A DNA stretch of 64,000 nt. Source: Gordionus sp. m RMFG-2023. Taxonomy: Eukaryota; Nematomorpha; Gordioida; Chordodea; Parachordodidae. Made by a program: the position numbers and the translations under genes. The stretch is from positions 2,589,473 through 2,653,472 of the forward strand of contig NC_088775.1 of assembly GCF_954871325.1 (NCBI RefSeq). The letters run 5' to 3'. The stretch's first letter is position 1. Every line of letters begins with the position of its first letter. Positions 1 through 11,157 of the stretch are shown here, piece after piece. The notes beneath the pieces were generated by a model. That model made no database searches, was not told where the DNA came from, and saw only the letters and a list, made by a program, of their open reading frames with translations.

Positions 1-1310
1 AGTTCTGAGCTAACCTCTAACGCGGTCTCCACGAGCTTAGTATTTGGCCTTAGCCTAAACCACGTAATTCGATAAAAATTTGTTTCAAATGTAACTGGTC
101 TGGTACCAAACGAAAGGTAAAAATTTTGTATTTAATTATTAATTAATAAAAATTAAGATAAATTAAAAGACAAAAATTATATATATATATATATATATAT
201 AAATGAAAAAGTAAAATGGTGCTTTAATACGAATTTAGTCATTATATATATAAACGAAAAACTTAAAAGTCTTATGAACAGAGTTGTTAAAGGATCAGGC
301 TACAAGTATCTAAATCCTGTATCTAGATATAAAAATGTGGTATCTATATCTAGATAGATTTTTGATTAAATAATCTGTATTTAGATATTATTTTAGACGT
401 TGTATCTGTATCTAGATCCATTTAAAAAGTATCCTTTAACAACTCTGCTTTATAACTCGCATATGAATTACAGAATAAAATATTTACTTATGGAATATCT
501 TATCCACATTGGTCATAGACCTGCTCAAAAATGAGCGTACGTGAATTATTATGAAGGCCCATCCTCAATAAAAATGATGGCGATATTTTGTTTTATCAAG
601 GATACCAAAAAAAACCTATCCAGATATAAAGCTATATAGGGGTGGAACTTCACCCGAGCCATATAAGTGTTTAGTAGAGTATAGTAATGAAAGAAATAGA
701 AAATAAAGGGTCTTCATTCCAAAAATACTTAAAATAATCTAAGTAAATAAGGTAATATATAAATATAATGTATGGGAGATATAATGTGTGATTTGTAATA
801 TAAAATCAGTATATTTAATCATATTAAACTCACTATCGAATATAAAATTATGAGATTAAATGTAACTTTTCATATTAGGCCATTATTTCTCGCTCGATAA
901 AATGATAGAAGTTAATTATTCAAATTTAGTTTTCACTTTTCGGACATCATAAAACAAAACGAATAACATATAGGCAGTATCGTGATGCTTAGCAGCCCTA
1001 AGTATCTTTGGATTTTATTTTACCGAATGTAGTGGGTTTGGTGTCTAAATAAAATTAGCATTTCTCCTTATTTACTATAATTAGAACACTAATTTTTATC
1101 TTTGTTACATAGCCCTAAGCTAACTCCTAATGCCATCCATGAGCTTGATATCAGGTCTTAGCCTGAACAGCGTAGTTAAAAACTAATAGATAGTTATTGG
1201 TTGCTTTGTATTCTTCAAGAGCCCTAAAATACCTATTAAATTTAACAACTGTAGTGGGTTTGGGTTTTAATAAAAATTAATTATTTCTCATAATCTACTT
1301 TTATGCTTAG
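1..1310. repeat. Diverged repeat units at left edge
   Basis: No gene is visible. The motif GTAGTGGGTTTGG followed by a TAAATAAAATTA-like stretch occurs at about 1029 and again at about 1251. A block around 7-65 (GAGCTAACCTCTAACGC and a GGCCTTAGCCTAAACC-type tail) recurs in diverged form at about 1114-1175. This looks like an old tandem or dispersed repeat of roughly 220-bp spacing. An (AT)n microsatellite lies at about 178-201 and a small MITE at 279-447 is listed separately. Confidence 0.45.
279..447. mobile_element. Short hAT-like MITE, 17-bp perfect TIR
   Basis: The ends are exact inverted repeats: CAGAGTTGTTAAAGGAT at 279-295 and its reverse complement at 431-447. The interior is rich in TATCTAGATAC-type palindromes and has no ORF. 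The flanking octamers CTTATGAA and CTTTATAA are similar but not identical, compatible with a decayed 8-bp hAT target duplication. The CAGNGTT start of the TIR also fits the hAT superfamily. Non-coding and non-autonomous. Confidence 0.6.
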
Positions 1311-2300
1311 ATTAACCCTAGTACAGATCAGGCTTTGCCATGAGCCTCGTAACAATACATTTAGTCAACATCCAAACTTTCCCACAATACTCCAAATATG
1401 TGCGTTTTTTTAGAATAAATTTGTGTAAAAAATGCACAGTAGGTTCACATCGTTAGTTAAATATTTTTTTTTAAAGTAAAGAAGTTATTTGTGGAAAAAA
1501 TTAATAATTATTTTGTAAAACCTTCCCCCCTTTCTATGCATTTAATTTTTTTAAAATTAAAATTGTGGTATTTTTGTCCCATGCCATTTGGTTCAAGGGT
1601 ATTTATGTCTAGTGTCTTTTTGTCCTGGATATTTTTGTCCAAGACATTTAATTTGATAAATGCCATATAAAAATCTATTTGTTTAAATAAATTGCAACTT
1701 AATTAGATCAGAGCTCCCGACTTGTTGTCGACTAAAATTGTCGTTTCCCCGAATTGTTGCCACCCCTCATTAACAACTTTAACCAATACCCACTACTTCA
1801 TTTGGCACCTTGCAATTAAACGCGATCATTGGCAGGTTTCTCTCAGCTGACATTCTTTCCTTATTTAAAACCTTATACCCGAGACTCCGAAGATAATGCC
1901 AGACCTAGACGGACGGCGTGACTCATGCCCTAAAGTAATGCAATCTATCTAGTCTGCGACTACGTGTACTGAAATACTTGCGCCTTTCTCTTCTCACCTC
2001 TATTGGACCCGGGGGAAAAAAATGTAGAAATTTTAATAACATCATATTAATTCCTATAGCACCAAATACCGTTGATATGTCCAGTTCAATAGCTTTTTTA
2101 CTCATTTAAAACTTTAGGCCAAAAAACTTCAATCCAACTCAGGAAACCATTAAGAAGGCTATCACCATATGAGGTCGGAAAAAAGGTGCTCATAATTTTT
2201 CAGCTTAATATTTCTCTAAAAACAGTGTAACCGGCCATATCAGGGAGGCATATAATTTTTTTTAAAGAAATTTACATTCAACATAAAATTGATGAATTTA
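448..2300. other. Gene-free AT-rich stretch
   Basis: No ORF with coding character. At about 1567-1660 there is a degenerate short repeat of the phrase TTTTTGTCC (four variants). The 60-codon minus-strand ORF at 1923-2105 has no recognisable motif and I do not treat it as a gene. Confidence 0.5.
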
Positions 2301-2317
2301 GATGTATTAAAAAAAAA

Positions 2318-2447
2318 TTTCCAAAGCCCGACCCGGCCCGGCCCGATTTTTTAAAAAAATATTAGGCCCGGCTCGGACTGAACTCTATTTCTTTTTTAAA
2401 AAATAGGCCCAAACCCGGGCCGAGCCTACTTTTGCAGATCTCTAGCA
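2318..2447. repeat. GC-rich CCCGGCCCG repeat, probable MITE fragment
   Basis: Tracts of GACCCGGCCCGGCCCG alternate with poly-T/poly-A and end in GCAGATCTCTAG. The same composition recurs near 3140-3328, 7640-7725, 16610-16850, 20999-21040, 26898-26910, 42259-42502 and 55497-55800. Its sharp GC contrast against the AT-rich surroundings marks it as a dispersed family, not local sequence. No coding capacity. Confidence 0.5.
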
Positions 2448-3139
2448 TATAGCAATCTTAAAAATATAATTAAATGAAGGGAAGGTTTCTTTGATTGCAT
2501 CTTTTATCTTATTTAATATGTTTCAATCATCAAAAAGATAATAATTAAACATCGGTAGATGTCAGCTAACGATTAATTCCTGTTTCAAATATCGATATTA
2601 TATAACTTGGGGGTTGTAAAGTTGGAATGATTTAAATAAATATTATTTAATATTTTTAAAATATTTTGGTGGTTTTCTGATGAAGTAGCTAGCGCCGGTA
2701 GCAGAAATTTGACATTTTAAAATTATGGTGTCAAAAAAAATGCATTTATACCCTACAAAGAGTTAAGAATATCTGGCTGAGATCTTAAAGACCTCATTAT
2801 AGATTCTTTCTTGAACACATCTTTTTATTTACGATCAATTTTGTAATTGTAAGAGCATCTCAAAAATAAATATTTGAACAAGTAGAAAAGAAATTTATAG
2901 TTAATCATTAAAAAAAACTCTTTACTTTTGCACTCTCAAATTATGAATGATAGTGTTTTAAAATTGTAAGTTATTCATTATTAATTTTTTAAAACTATTT
3001 AGTCCGTCAATTTTTTGCTTGCATACTGAATTTTAAAATTAAAAAAATAAAATTAAAAACTAAAATTACTGTTAATTTAAAAAAATGCGTAAGACCTCAG
3101 ATTATTAATAAATAATTTTATTATTTTATGTAAAAGGAT

Positions 3140-3328
3140 CAGAGATTTGTAAGCTACAATTTCTTTAAAATATAACCGGGCCGGCAGTGCGTGACATTTT
3201 TCTTAAAAAAATATCCGGCCGGGCAGTATATTTTAAACCAAACCTTTAAATTAACCGTGCCGGGCCGAAAAAATTTTTGAAAAAAAATACTGGCCGAGCC
3301 GTGCAATTGGTATCTCTGCGGGTCTCTG
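3140..3328. mobile_element. GC-rich MITE with CAGAGA termini
   Basis: Begins CAGAGATTTGTAAGC and ends TGCGGGTCTCTG, so both ends read CAGAGA inward. Three internal blocks carry the GGGCCGG/GGCCGGGC motif. Flanking octamers AAAAGGAT and ATATAGAT agree at 5 of 8 positions, a possible decayed hAT target duplication. Related to the element at 42259-42502, which ends in the similar ACGGGTATCTGATATA. Confidence 0.5.
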
Positions 3329-3340
3329 ATATAGATTAAC

Positions 3341-4780
3341 TCAAATAAGGAGTTTATACTTTAAACCGAACTCCGTTAATTTTTTTTAACCTTGAACCTA
3401 TCTAGAGTGTAAAACAGACCTGAACCGATTTTTAAAAACGAGTAATTCAAGATTTTCCGTCAAAATTAAAATTAGCCAAGCCTGGGGGTATAAGAAGGAT
3501 GGTAGATCATTTTTTGCTAAAGTCTTGATTTTAGTGCCATTACTATAAAACCTAAAATTTTGTAAATATTATACGCGTTGTCAATTTGACCTATCAAAAT
3601 ATAAATCAAATCGAATATTTTGTCGTATTCGATTCAAACATATGCGTATTCATACAAAATCAAATATATTTGTTCGCAATAAGAAACATTATTCAATTCG
3701 AAAAATAGATTCAAGATTGACAAACGTTAATCATGTTTATTCGAGGTAAATTTATACTTGAAATCTCATTCATTCATTCATTCATCCATTCATTTATTAT
3801 GTGAGCTAGTAGAATTTAGTGTTGTAAAAGTTTTAGTATAATAAAAAGAAAAAAATTATATTAAATAAATGGACAAGTTAAATACATTTTATATAATAAA
3901 AATTTAAATATAAAAATGTAACAAATAAAAATATTTATTTATTTGCGCATCATTGAACATAACAATAATTTAAAAATAAATAAATTGTGAGCACGGAAAA
4001 TAAAATATATAATACAACACCACAGCCTACGTGATATTATTATAGAAAGCTTACGATAAATTAATGTGACCTTAAATATTGTAACAATAAGGGAAAATAT
4101 ATAAGTGTATAAGCCATCTTTTTAATGATCTCAAAAGACATTAAAAGTAGTATAAAAAATCTAAACTTTACGACTACTATTTTTAGTGAATAGTTTATAA
4201 TTTTGTATTTCAATCCGAAAACGAATACATAAAATTTCATGTTAGAGAGTTCTGATCTCACTCCACTTTAAACTAATCAAACAATTCTTTATTTTTTTTA
4301 TCATTTATATTCTAACCCTATTATTCTTTTCGGGTAGAGATGTTTTCCATATTAATTTAATCATTTCATATTTACCAATCTAGATATTTAATTTCGCCTA
4401 TCAACTTCTATAAAATTTAGGCTGTGTTTCTTTCTTAGTCTAGTTTCGATTTCGGTTCTGCACAGTGCCGAGAGAAAATTTATTAGAGGCGACCCCCTCT
4501 CCCCCTAAAACTTATTACTACCTCTCTAAAAATTCGACGCCTTTTTACCGGGAAGGTTTTAAAGCTATTAATCGGGTTTTTATATAATGACCTCCAAGCT
4601 TCTGATAGACACAATACTATTTATTTATATCAGCATTTATAGAAATTAATAAAATTTATTAAATACATGAATCAGACAATGATTATAAATAGTTGCTAAG
4701 GCCTTTGTTAAGTATTTACAAAAGATAAAAATGATAAAAGTGCTAGAAATTTTAAAAAAAAATATTGCAATTTTTACTAG
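3341..4780. other. Gene-free AT-rich stretch
   Basis: Simple-sequence DNA including a CATT microsatellite at about 3767-3800. The 66-codon minus ORF at 4061-4261 is AT-rich and hydrophobic by composition only. Nothing is recognised. Confidence 0.45.
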
Positions 4781-5454
4781 TGTTGAATCTAGTCGAAAGC
4801 CAAAAACCGAAGCTCGACTCAAAACTGACTCGAAAGTTATGAACTCGAGAACGAATATTTTATAATTACCTTCCCCAACTTTTTTTAAAAATAAAAACCT
4901 TGATTTTTATTGTGGACTCTAATCGTTTAATTGAGCATTAAAATCAATTAAAAATGGCCGAATAATTTAGATTTTAAATCCTTTATTTAACCAATCATTT
5001 TGCTTTGCCCAAGTGTACAAATATTGCTATCCTATAAAAATATTTTAAAAATTGCTCTTACCCCCCCCCCCCCACCACTTCACGTGTCTGTTGCCTGGGT
5101 TACCCCCCCTCTCGTGTCCGTTGCCTAAAGTTATTTCCTAATTACAAATAAAACTAAAATAAATGCTTCTAAAACAAAACTTGCGAATTCACCTATTCGC
5201 CATTTTCCCCCATTTACCGTTATAGCTCCAGGAGGTATATCAAACAGTTATTTTATAAAAACCCAAGCAATAACGATTTGTATAATAGACATCTTGGCTA
5301 AGTTGATAATTGGTAAACGAACTGTTTCTTATGATAAATGCCGTAAAAAAAGTAATTCTGAGTTATTAATGCCTATTCCATATAAAAAAATATTTTCATA
5401 ATTTATTTAGTATTTCTTAAAGGGTTCGATCAATTAAAGCATTCTTTTTTTTAA

Positions 5455-5602
5455 ATATGCTAACTAGATATTCAATCGGAAAAATATTATGCAAAGCCCT
5501 AAGATTTTGCTCATAGAAGACCACGATGGTTTGGAGATCTATCAACGATATCTCAAGGCTTAGGCAATATTTTTTCTGGCTAAAATATTGAATTAGCCGT
5601 TT
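5455..5602. repeat. Fragment of MITE family M1
   Basis: Resembles the interior of the 37893-38105 element: the order of AGAAAAATATTA-like, CTCAAGGCTTAGGCAATATT-like and CTGGCTAAAATATTGA blocks is the same. Both terminal repeats are missing. Minus-strand ORF 5417-5620 runs through it and has no coding character. Confidence 0.5.
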
Positions 5603-5926
5603 TACACTAACTTTGGACATCTATATTTGCTTCCTTAGGCAAATGAAAAATGATTGGTTAGTAATAAAAGGATTCTAAACTCTGAATTATTTAGAAATTT
5701 ATTATTGGATTTTATTGCCGAATAAAACGATTCCAGTTCACAAAAAATCCCAAAGTTTTCACCGAAAAAAGCGAATTTTTACCAAATTAATAGCTTGGCG
5801 CGTGTTCCCAGATTTTTTAATTTAGATTTATTTCTAAGAAAATAGAAAAAATTAATAATTATTTTTTTAAGTAGGAGTTCGCGACCTGAATTCAAACGCA
5901 AGAATTAATAATTCGAGTTCACCGAT

Positions 5927-6137
5927 TAGTGTTGTTAAACGGATCGTTTTGAGCCTATTTTTTTAAACGGTATCTCAATATTTTATCCAGAAAAATATAT
6001 TACGTAAGCATGAAAGATTTTTTTTTCCCCACAAATAGCAGCACAAAGGTTTGGACATCTATTTATCATTCAAGCTAAAATATCGAGATAGCCGTTTTTA
6101 AAAAAATCGACTCAAATCAATCCGTTTAACAACACTA
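5927..6137. mobile_element. MITE family M1 (hAT-like), copy 1
   Basis: Starts TAGTGTTGTTAAACGG and ends CCGTTTAACAACACTA, which are inverted repeats. The interior holds the shared ATTTTATCCAGAAAAATAT and TTCAAGCTAAAATATCGAGA blocks. The same termini occur at 37893-38105 and a diverged pair at 60889-61107, both with 8-bp target duplications, which places the family in the hAT superfamily. No clean target duplication remains at this copy. Confidence 0.65.
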
Positions 6138-6846
6138 TTCGCGACTCGATTTCTGAACTAAGTTTGTCGACTAAATAGACTATCGACTACCGACTCTGCA
6201 TCGGAGTCGAATGAACTCGACTATTTATAACAACACACTATCTGGTTACATAACAAATATTTCCTTTAAAATTGTGTAACAATATTTATATTGATTTTAT
6301 AATTTTAAAATAATATTGAACCATAATAATAATATATTTTTTTTTTTTAAAAAAAATCGATGTTTGTTTTAATACATAAACATGAGGTTTTGCAGGGCCA
6401 GGCAATTTAAGAATTTTTGCATAAGTAAAAAATTTGAATTATGGACGTTATTTTAAGAAGTTATTATTAAATTTTTTACTAATTTTTCTTTCAAATTCTT
6501 GCTTTTATAGTGAAGTGATATTGTTGTATATTTCTCGGGGGAGAAAGGGGTGTGTTAAGGAGGGGGGATTTTTTATTAGCTTAAAATGATATTTATGAGA
6601 ACCAGCAAAATTTGCTATGAGGGGTCCCTTTTTGTTACGTGCTTATCATATCATATAATATTAGACTATTTTATCTTCATCATTTTTATTTAACATTTTA
6701 TGTAACATTCAAATTTATAGGAAATGGAATATAAATAAAAATACATTAGCCATGTTTAAAATGAATGATTTTTGGATATTTATGATGATTTTTTAAAAGT
6801 TAATCTTTTAAATCCTTTAAAATTCAATAATTACTTTAAGTGTTTT

Positions 6847-7155
6847 CATATAATAATACCTAGACTGACGATGCATTCATAATAATGCATTTGAAAGCGT
6901 CGTTGAATGCAAATCAGCTGAACCCGCCATTTTGGGACATGTAGCAATTATTCTCATGTTAAAAACTACTATTAAATTGATTAACTTACTTCCTTATTAT
7001 TATCTCGATGGTCAGGCAATTCTAAAATTTTGCGTCAGACAAAGGAATAAATTGGTTTCTCGTTTAAAATTTTTAAATAATGATATGGGTAATCGAAATG
7101 GCGCATCCAGCTGTTTTCTTAATGAATGCACCGCCAGTCTAGGAATTATTATATG
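6847..7155. mobile_element. MITE family M2, copy 1
   Basis: Left end CATATAATAATACCTAGACT is mirrored at the right end by a reverse complement that starts CATATAATAATTCCTAGACT. Terminal repeats extend about 35 bp through GACGATGCATTCAT. Copies with the same ends lie at 61529-61811 and from 63816 to the window edge. The 76-codon plus ORF at 6932-7162 lies inside and is not evidently a gene. Confidence 0.65.
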
Positions 7156-8356
7156 TCATTGATTACACTTAAGCTTTCTTATATATTATAAAAATGATTA
7201 TTTACATTTTTATCTGAAAGTTTTTGTTTTTACCTGCTAACCGGGCAATCACTTTATATTTTTCATATAATATTATATTGTCAAAAAAACTTATGCGAAT
7301 ATTAAATAAATGGCATTTTTTTATTATTCCTTTACAGGATTGTGAAGGATATTTTTCTAATGTATAGGAATATATAGAAATTTCTTGCTTAGCCAAGATG
7401 TCCAATAATTACTATAAAATAAATAAAAGTATTTTTTTAAACTTATATTTTAATTTTAAATAGTATGGGGGGGGGGGGGTAGAAGTGGAACTTTAAAATA
7501 ATATATTTGAATAGAATATTATTTTTATTTGCCTATTTTTTTTTTATAAATAAATCCTATATAATTAGAAAATGTATATTAGAATGTTATGAAAGCTTGG
7601 CCTAACCATTCTAAGGCCCACCAGAAATTTATATATGACATGTTCAGCCCAATTCGTTATAATTCACGGCTCGGTTCACGGGCAGGCTTTTGTGCGGGTT
7701 ATTCCTGATTCTGCAGATCTCTAACTTAAACTTATTTATATAATTAAGTTTAGGTAAATTGTAAAGTAAAATAAAAGGATGGTTGGTCCAATTTGCGGCT
7801 TCAAATTCCACTTGACATATCCAGAATTTTCTTAGGTTATATTTACTAAAACTGAAAAGATTGTTTGAAAATTTCTTGTTCATTTCATTACCACTTAGAA
7901 GCTAAATAATGCTTCACAATAAATTTAAAATTATGCAAATGACATCATTGGATAAGGCATTTAAAATTGTTAGAAATTTAATTTCTTTTAGAATCCCGTT
8001 AGAGTTCAAACTTTAAAAGGAACAAGATCTTTAATATCATTCTATACGTATATATCTTTTCATATAATTCTTTGGAGTTAAAATGTGAAATATTTGTTTG
8101 AATCACATGTTTAAAACGTTCCGTTAGTTGCCTTCTCACAATTCTAACGTAATAATAAAATTCTTACATTTATAGCTTAAGTTTATTCAAAAATAACAAT
8201 AAATATTATAAAGTGTACTATTTGATTCGCAGAAATCGTTATATATTTGCTAATATTTACCTTAATTGTTGAAGCATCCCTTGTATTTTAACACCAATAA
8301 GATACATATTTATATTATCAATAATCCGCCCAATTTCTCGGGTCTTTTACAAATTG
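7156..8356. other. Gene-free stretch
   Basis: Contains a poly-G run at about 7466-7478, a decayed CGGCTCGG/GGGCAGG-type GC patch at about 7640-7725 ending in GCAGATCTCTAAC, and AT-rich DNA. Minus ORFs at 7202-7405 and 7644-7883 have no recognisable motif. Confidence 0.4.
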
Positions 8357-8853
8357 CAGCGTCTACATGACCTGGGAAGAGGGTGGTAGGCTAGACTCTT
8401 TAGGGTATTAAGTAAAAATAATTTTAGATTTGGGGTTAGTAACGCTGTTTCCAAATTTCTTCTCTCATGAAGACTGAATCCAGTAAATAAACAACTAACT
8501 TTTTTATTTTTTTATCTTAAGTCATATTTTTTTTAAAGCTATACTTGTACTTATCTTCAAGATTTAGACCTACCTTTGCTTAAAAAACCGTATCCACTTA
8601 TCAGAGCTATTGTTATTGCACAAATTTCCGTTTATCTGACCCTACATTATTCTTGAGCATATTAAAGGATATAAAAAGTAATATAAAAGACGGAAGAATT
8701 TAGAAGTGAGGAGGGGCAATACCTACCGCCAAAAATTAATGCCTACCCCCTAAAAAAATTATCTATCGCAAATATCTATACCTACTGATCAAAATGCCAA
8801 TATATTTTGGAGACTTTACTTGTCTCCTATCCACCCCGACCATGTAGACACTG
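8357..8853. mobile_element. MITE family M3, copy 1
   Basis: Starts CAGCGTCTACATGACC and ends GACCATGTAGACACTG, an inverted pair with few mismatches. Interior includes GGGTGGTAGG and TCCTATCCACCCC near the two ends. The second copy at 21390-21868 has perfect 14-bp ends and an 8-bp target duplication. No clear duplication flanks this copy. Confidence 0.6.
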
Positions 8854-10190
8854 TGTAAAGTCATAGGCTAAAACATAGAACTATCTGCACCAGTGGAGGT
8901 AGGATGTTGGACTAATATACACGTAGATTAGAAATGGTAACCACAGATTGCTTTAATTATACTAAGAAAAAGAGCGGAAATAACCTAAGGTTCGAGGAAT
9001 GATCGGTGATGATGAGGGGTAGCCTAGATTGAGGACATTATGTTTCTGGTTATGATGAGATGAACCCCCATTTGGTTATAATTAGTTTTTTACATAATGG
9101 ACAGTTATATTAGGTAGGTGTGGTGCTGATCTGGTAGGCTTATAAGAAATGTGTTGGTATACAAAATGATCTATTTATTTGTAGGGTTTTACTATAGTTA
9201 TTATTTAAATTTTCTTAGAACTTTCAAAAATTATAAAATGCATGTATTTATTATTTACTTTGTATTTTGAAAACATGTGATTGATATTAACATTTAATAT
9301 TTGTGTGGTAACTAGAAATTTTATGATGAGGGGGTCCAAACCTATAAAAGCCTGGGGACATTGCCTCCTGACCACCTGTTAATCAGCCTTTGACCCTTTT
9401 TCCCGTCCTTTGTTGGGGCTTTTCTTAAATAGCATACTTCCTTTTATCTTTCTCTATATATTAAATTCTAAATGAAAATATAATCTTAAAGTAAAACTAA
9501 GATTTGAAATATAAAAAAATTGACTTAAAGTAAAACTAAAATGAAAATATAATCTTAAAGTAAAACTAAGATTTGAATAACAAATAATAATTTACACATT
9601 CTCCTTCTTCTAAAAGAAGCCTTCCCATAATTTCAATTAAGCTGTCATAGTTAGTTTGTTGTCCAAGTGGTTTATCGTTTTGACCATCAAGTTGTTTCAT
9701 AAGTCATAGTAATCGATGGCTTGTCCCAATCGTTGGTTTTTAAATCGATTTTGCACGTTGGTTTGTTTAAATCGTAAGCTTGTGATTTTTATCGTAAGTT
9801 GTCCTTATAAATCGTGAATTTGTCATATAGCTTGCTTGTAATGCTCAGTCGTTATTATTATCAATTTTCAAAATTGTTATTATCATCAGTAAGTTACGAA
9901 TAAAGAGAAATAATAGTTTATCAAGTTGGATATTAAAATAAATGAAGAATGATAAATCAATAAGATTGTTATATAATAATTTTTCATTTTTAGCGTTTTA
10001 GTGTAAGCGTTTTAATATTTAATTTACTTTATGCATTTTAATATTTATTATATTTTTTTATTTTAAGTTATGTAGTCTTTTAAATAAGCAGGTTTTTGTT
10101 TAATTCGCAGTGGTCTAGAAATCGGTGTTATATCATTTTTATCAGTAATTTTTATATTTTTGTCCACACTTCTCTCCTAAAAAGAATCCT
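8854..10190. other. Gene-free stretch with a possible fossil LTR
   Basis: A ~35-bp direct duplication with core AATATAATCTTAAAGTAAAA lies at about 9477 and 9545. From about 9600 to 10170 the sequence could be the long terminal repeat that belongs to the gypsy integrase remnant just to the right, since the minus-strand coding end is followed by a purine-rich GGAGAGAAG and then TGTGG. The second LTR was not found, so this is a suggestion only. Confidence 0.3.
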
Positions 10191-10195
10191 TAGAG

Positions 10196-10441
10196 TCATA
10201 AAATAAGTGTGTTAAAACAGTTTCTAATTCTTAATTGATCTAAATGTCTTCTCAAAATATCTTTATCTGTCTTAATTTGGAACATCATGTCACCATCTTT
10301 GTATGTGATTATGCCTTTACACCATTTGTCATCACCTTGTACTTTGTACCAAACAAAATCTCCTACGTTAAAGGTTCTATTTCGTGGTAAAGTAAAGTTT
10401 ATTTTGTTCTCCTTCTTCTTCAACGGTTTTAACAAGTCCAA
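10196..10441 (-). pseudogene. Fossil Ty3/gypsy integrase C-terminal fragment
   Basis: The peptide has the pattern of the end of a gypsy integrase: a basic proline-rich start, VGDFVWYKV, DDKWCKGIITY, then RRHLDQLRIR. In the family this small beta-barrel region follows the DDE core. The rest of pol is not recognisable next to it. It is an isolated, broken fossil fragment with no intact flanking structure. Confidence 0.7.
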
Positions 10442-10687
10442 TTTAACTCTAATATCTTGATTGAACCTTCAAAAAAAAAAATTTAAATCTTGAAAACACA
10501 TCATGGTACAAAAAAATGGGGAAGGAAAGAGCTCGCTTGACATGCGGGAGATAACTCTTATAATGTTAAATGTGTAATAAGGTTAATATATAATGTTACA
10601 ATAATGGTTTAATTATTAAAATAATACCCAATACTTATATTAAGATTAACAAGGAATTGTATAAAAAATAATATATATATGGGGATA
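10442..10687. other. AT-rich spacer
   Basis: AT-rich DNA between the gypsy fragment and the LINE 5' array. A CATGCGGGAGATAACTC block stands out, but I see no feature in it. Confidence 0.4.
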
Positions 10688-10936
10688 GTAGGAACTACAA
10701 TTGGGAATAGGGAATTATTGTCATTATTTCTTTATAATGGAATATAAAAACCAATTACAATTGGGAAGGGGGAATTATTGTCATTATTTCCCTTAGGAAT
10801 ATAATAAACAATTACAATTGGGAAGAGGGAATTATTGTCATTATTTCCTTTTTTTTTGGAATATAATAAACAATTACAATTGGGAAGAGGGAGTCATTAT
10901 TTCCTTTTTTGGGAATATAATAATTACAATTGGGAA
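10688..10936 (+). repeat. ~60-bp tandem array at LINE 5' end
   Basis: Four full units and one partial unit share ACAATTGGGAA..GGGAATTATTGTCATTATTTCC..GGAATATAA, with starts near 10688, 10752, 10811, 10872 and 10922. Length differences come mostly from the poly-T tract. Tandem 5' units upstream of a LINE often act as promoter monomers; that role is inferred from position only. Confidence 0.7.
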
Positions 10937-10937
10937 A

Positions 10938-11022
10938 TCGCCGAGGTGGCCTAATGGGTAAGATGTAAGATTGGAAACACGAGTATGAACAAAGACGCAG
11001 GTTCAATCCTGGTAAGGAACAA
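10938..11022 (+). promoter_or_regulatory. tRNA-like block with Pol III A and B boxes
   Basis: TGGCCTAATGGG at 10947-10958 matches the A-box consensus TRGYNNARNNGG. GGTTCAATCC at 11000-11009 matches the B-box. The A-to-B spacing (53 nt start to start) is within the usual range. The 5' part GCCGAGGTGGCCTAATGGGT reads like the acceptor and D-arm of a tRNA, and CGCAG-GTTCAATC-CTGGT resembles a T-arm, but the anticodon arm and closing acceptor strand are not convincing. It is a tRNA-derived (SINE-head-like) module, not a working tRNA gene. It lies between the tandem array and the LINE ORF. Confidence 0.65.
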
Positions 11023-11157
11023 AAACTTTCAAGTTTTTCTTCGATGACTGATGTGTAAAGACATATGGTATGATGAATTTCGGAGCTTAGAGATGACACC
11101 CCGGTCACCGACAGGCCTGGACAGCCGGGTGCTAAGGATACCTGTCCAATAAACAAA

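Larger units (their letters stand above)
4780..6240. mobile_element. Possible larger hAT-like element with a MITE inside
   Basis: The left edge reads AGTGTTGAATCTAGTCGA and the right edge, reverse-complemented, reads AGTGTGTTGTTATAAATAG followed by TCGAG. They are imperfect inverted ends about 1.45 kb apart. The interior has no transposase reading frame that I recognise. It contains a poly-C run near 5060 and the MITE copy at 5927-6137. The boundary call is tentative. Confidence 0.3.

Noticed and set aside
10938-11022. A functional tRNA gene
   Set aside because: A and B boxes fit, but the anticodon arm and the closing acceptor strand do not pair convincingly; better read as a tRNA-derived LINE/SINE module.
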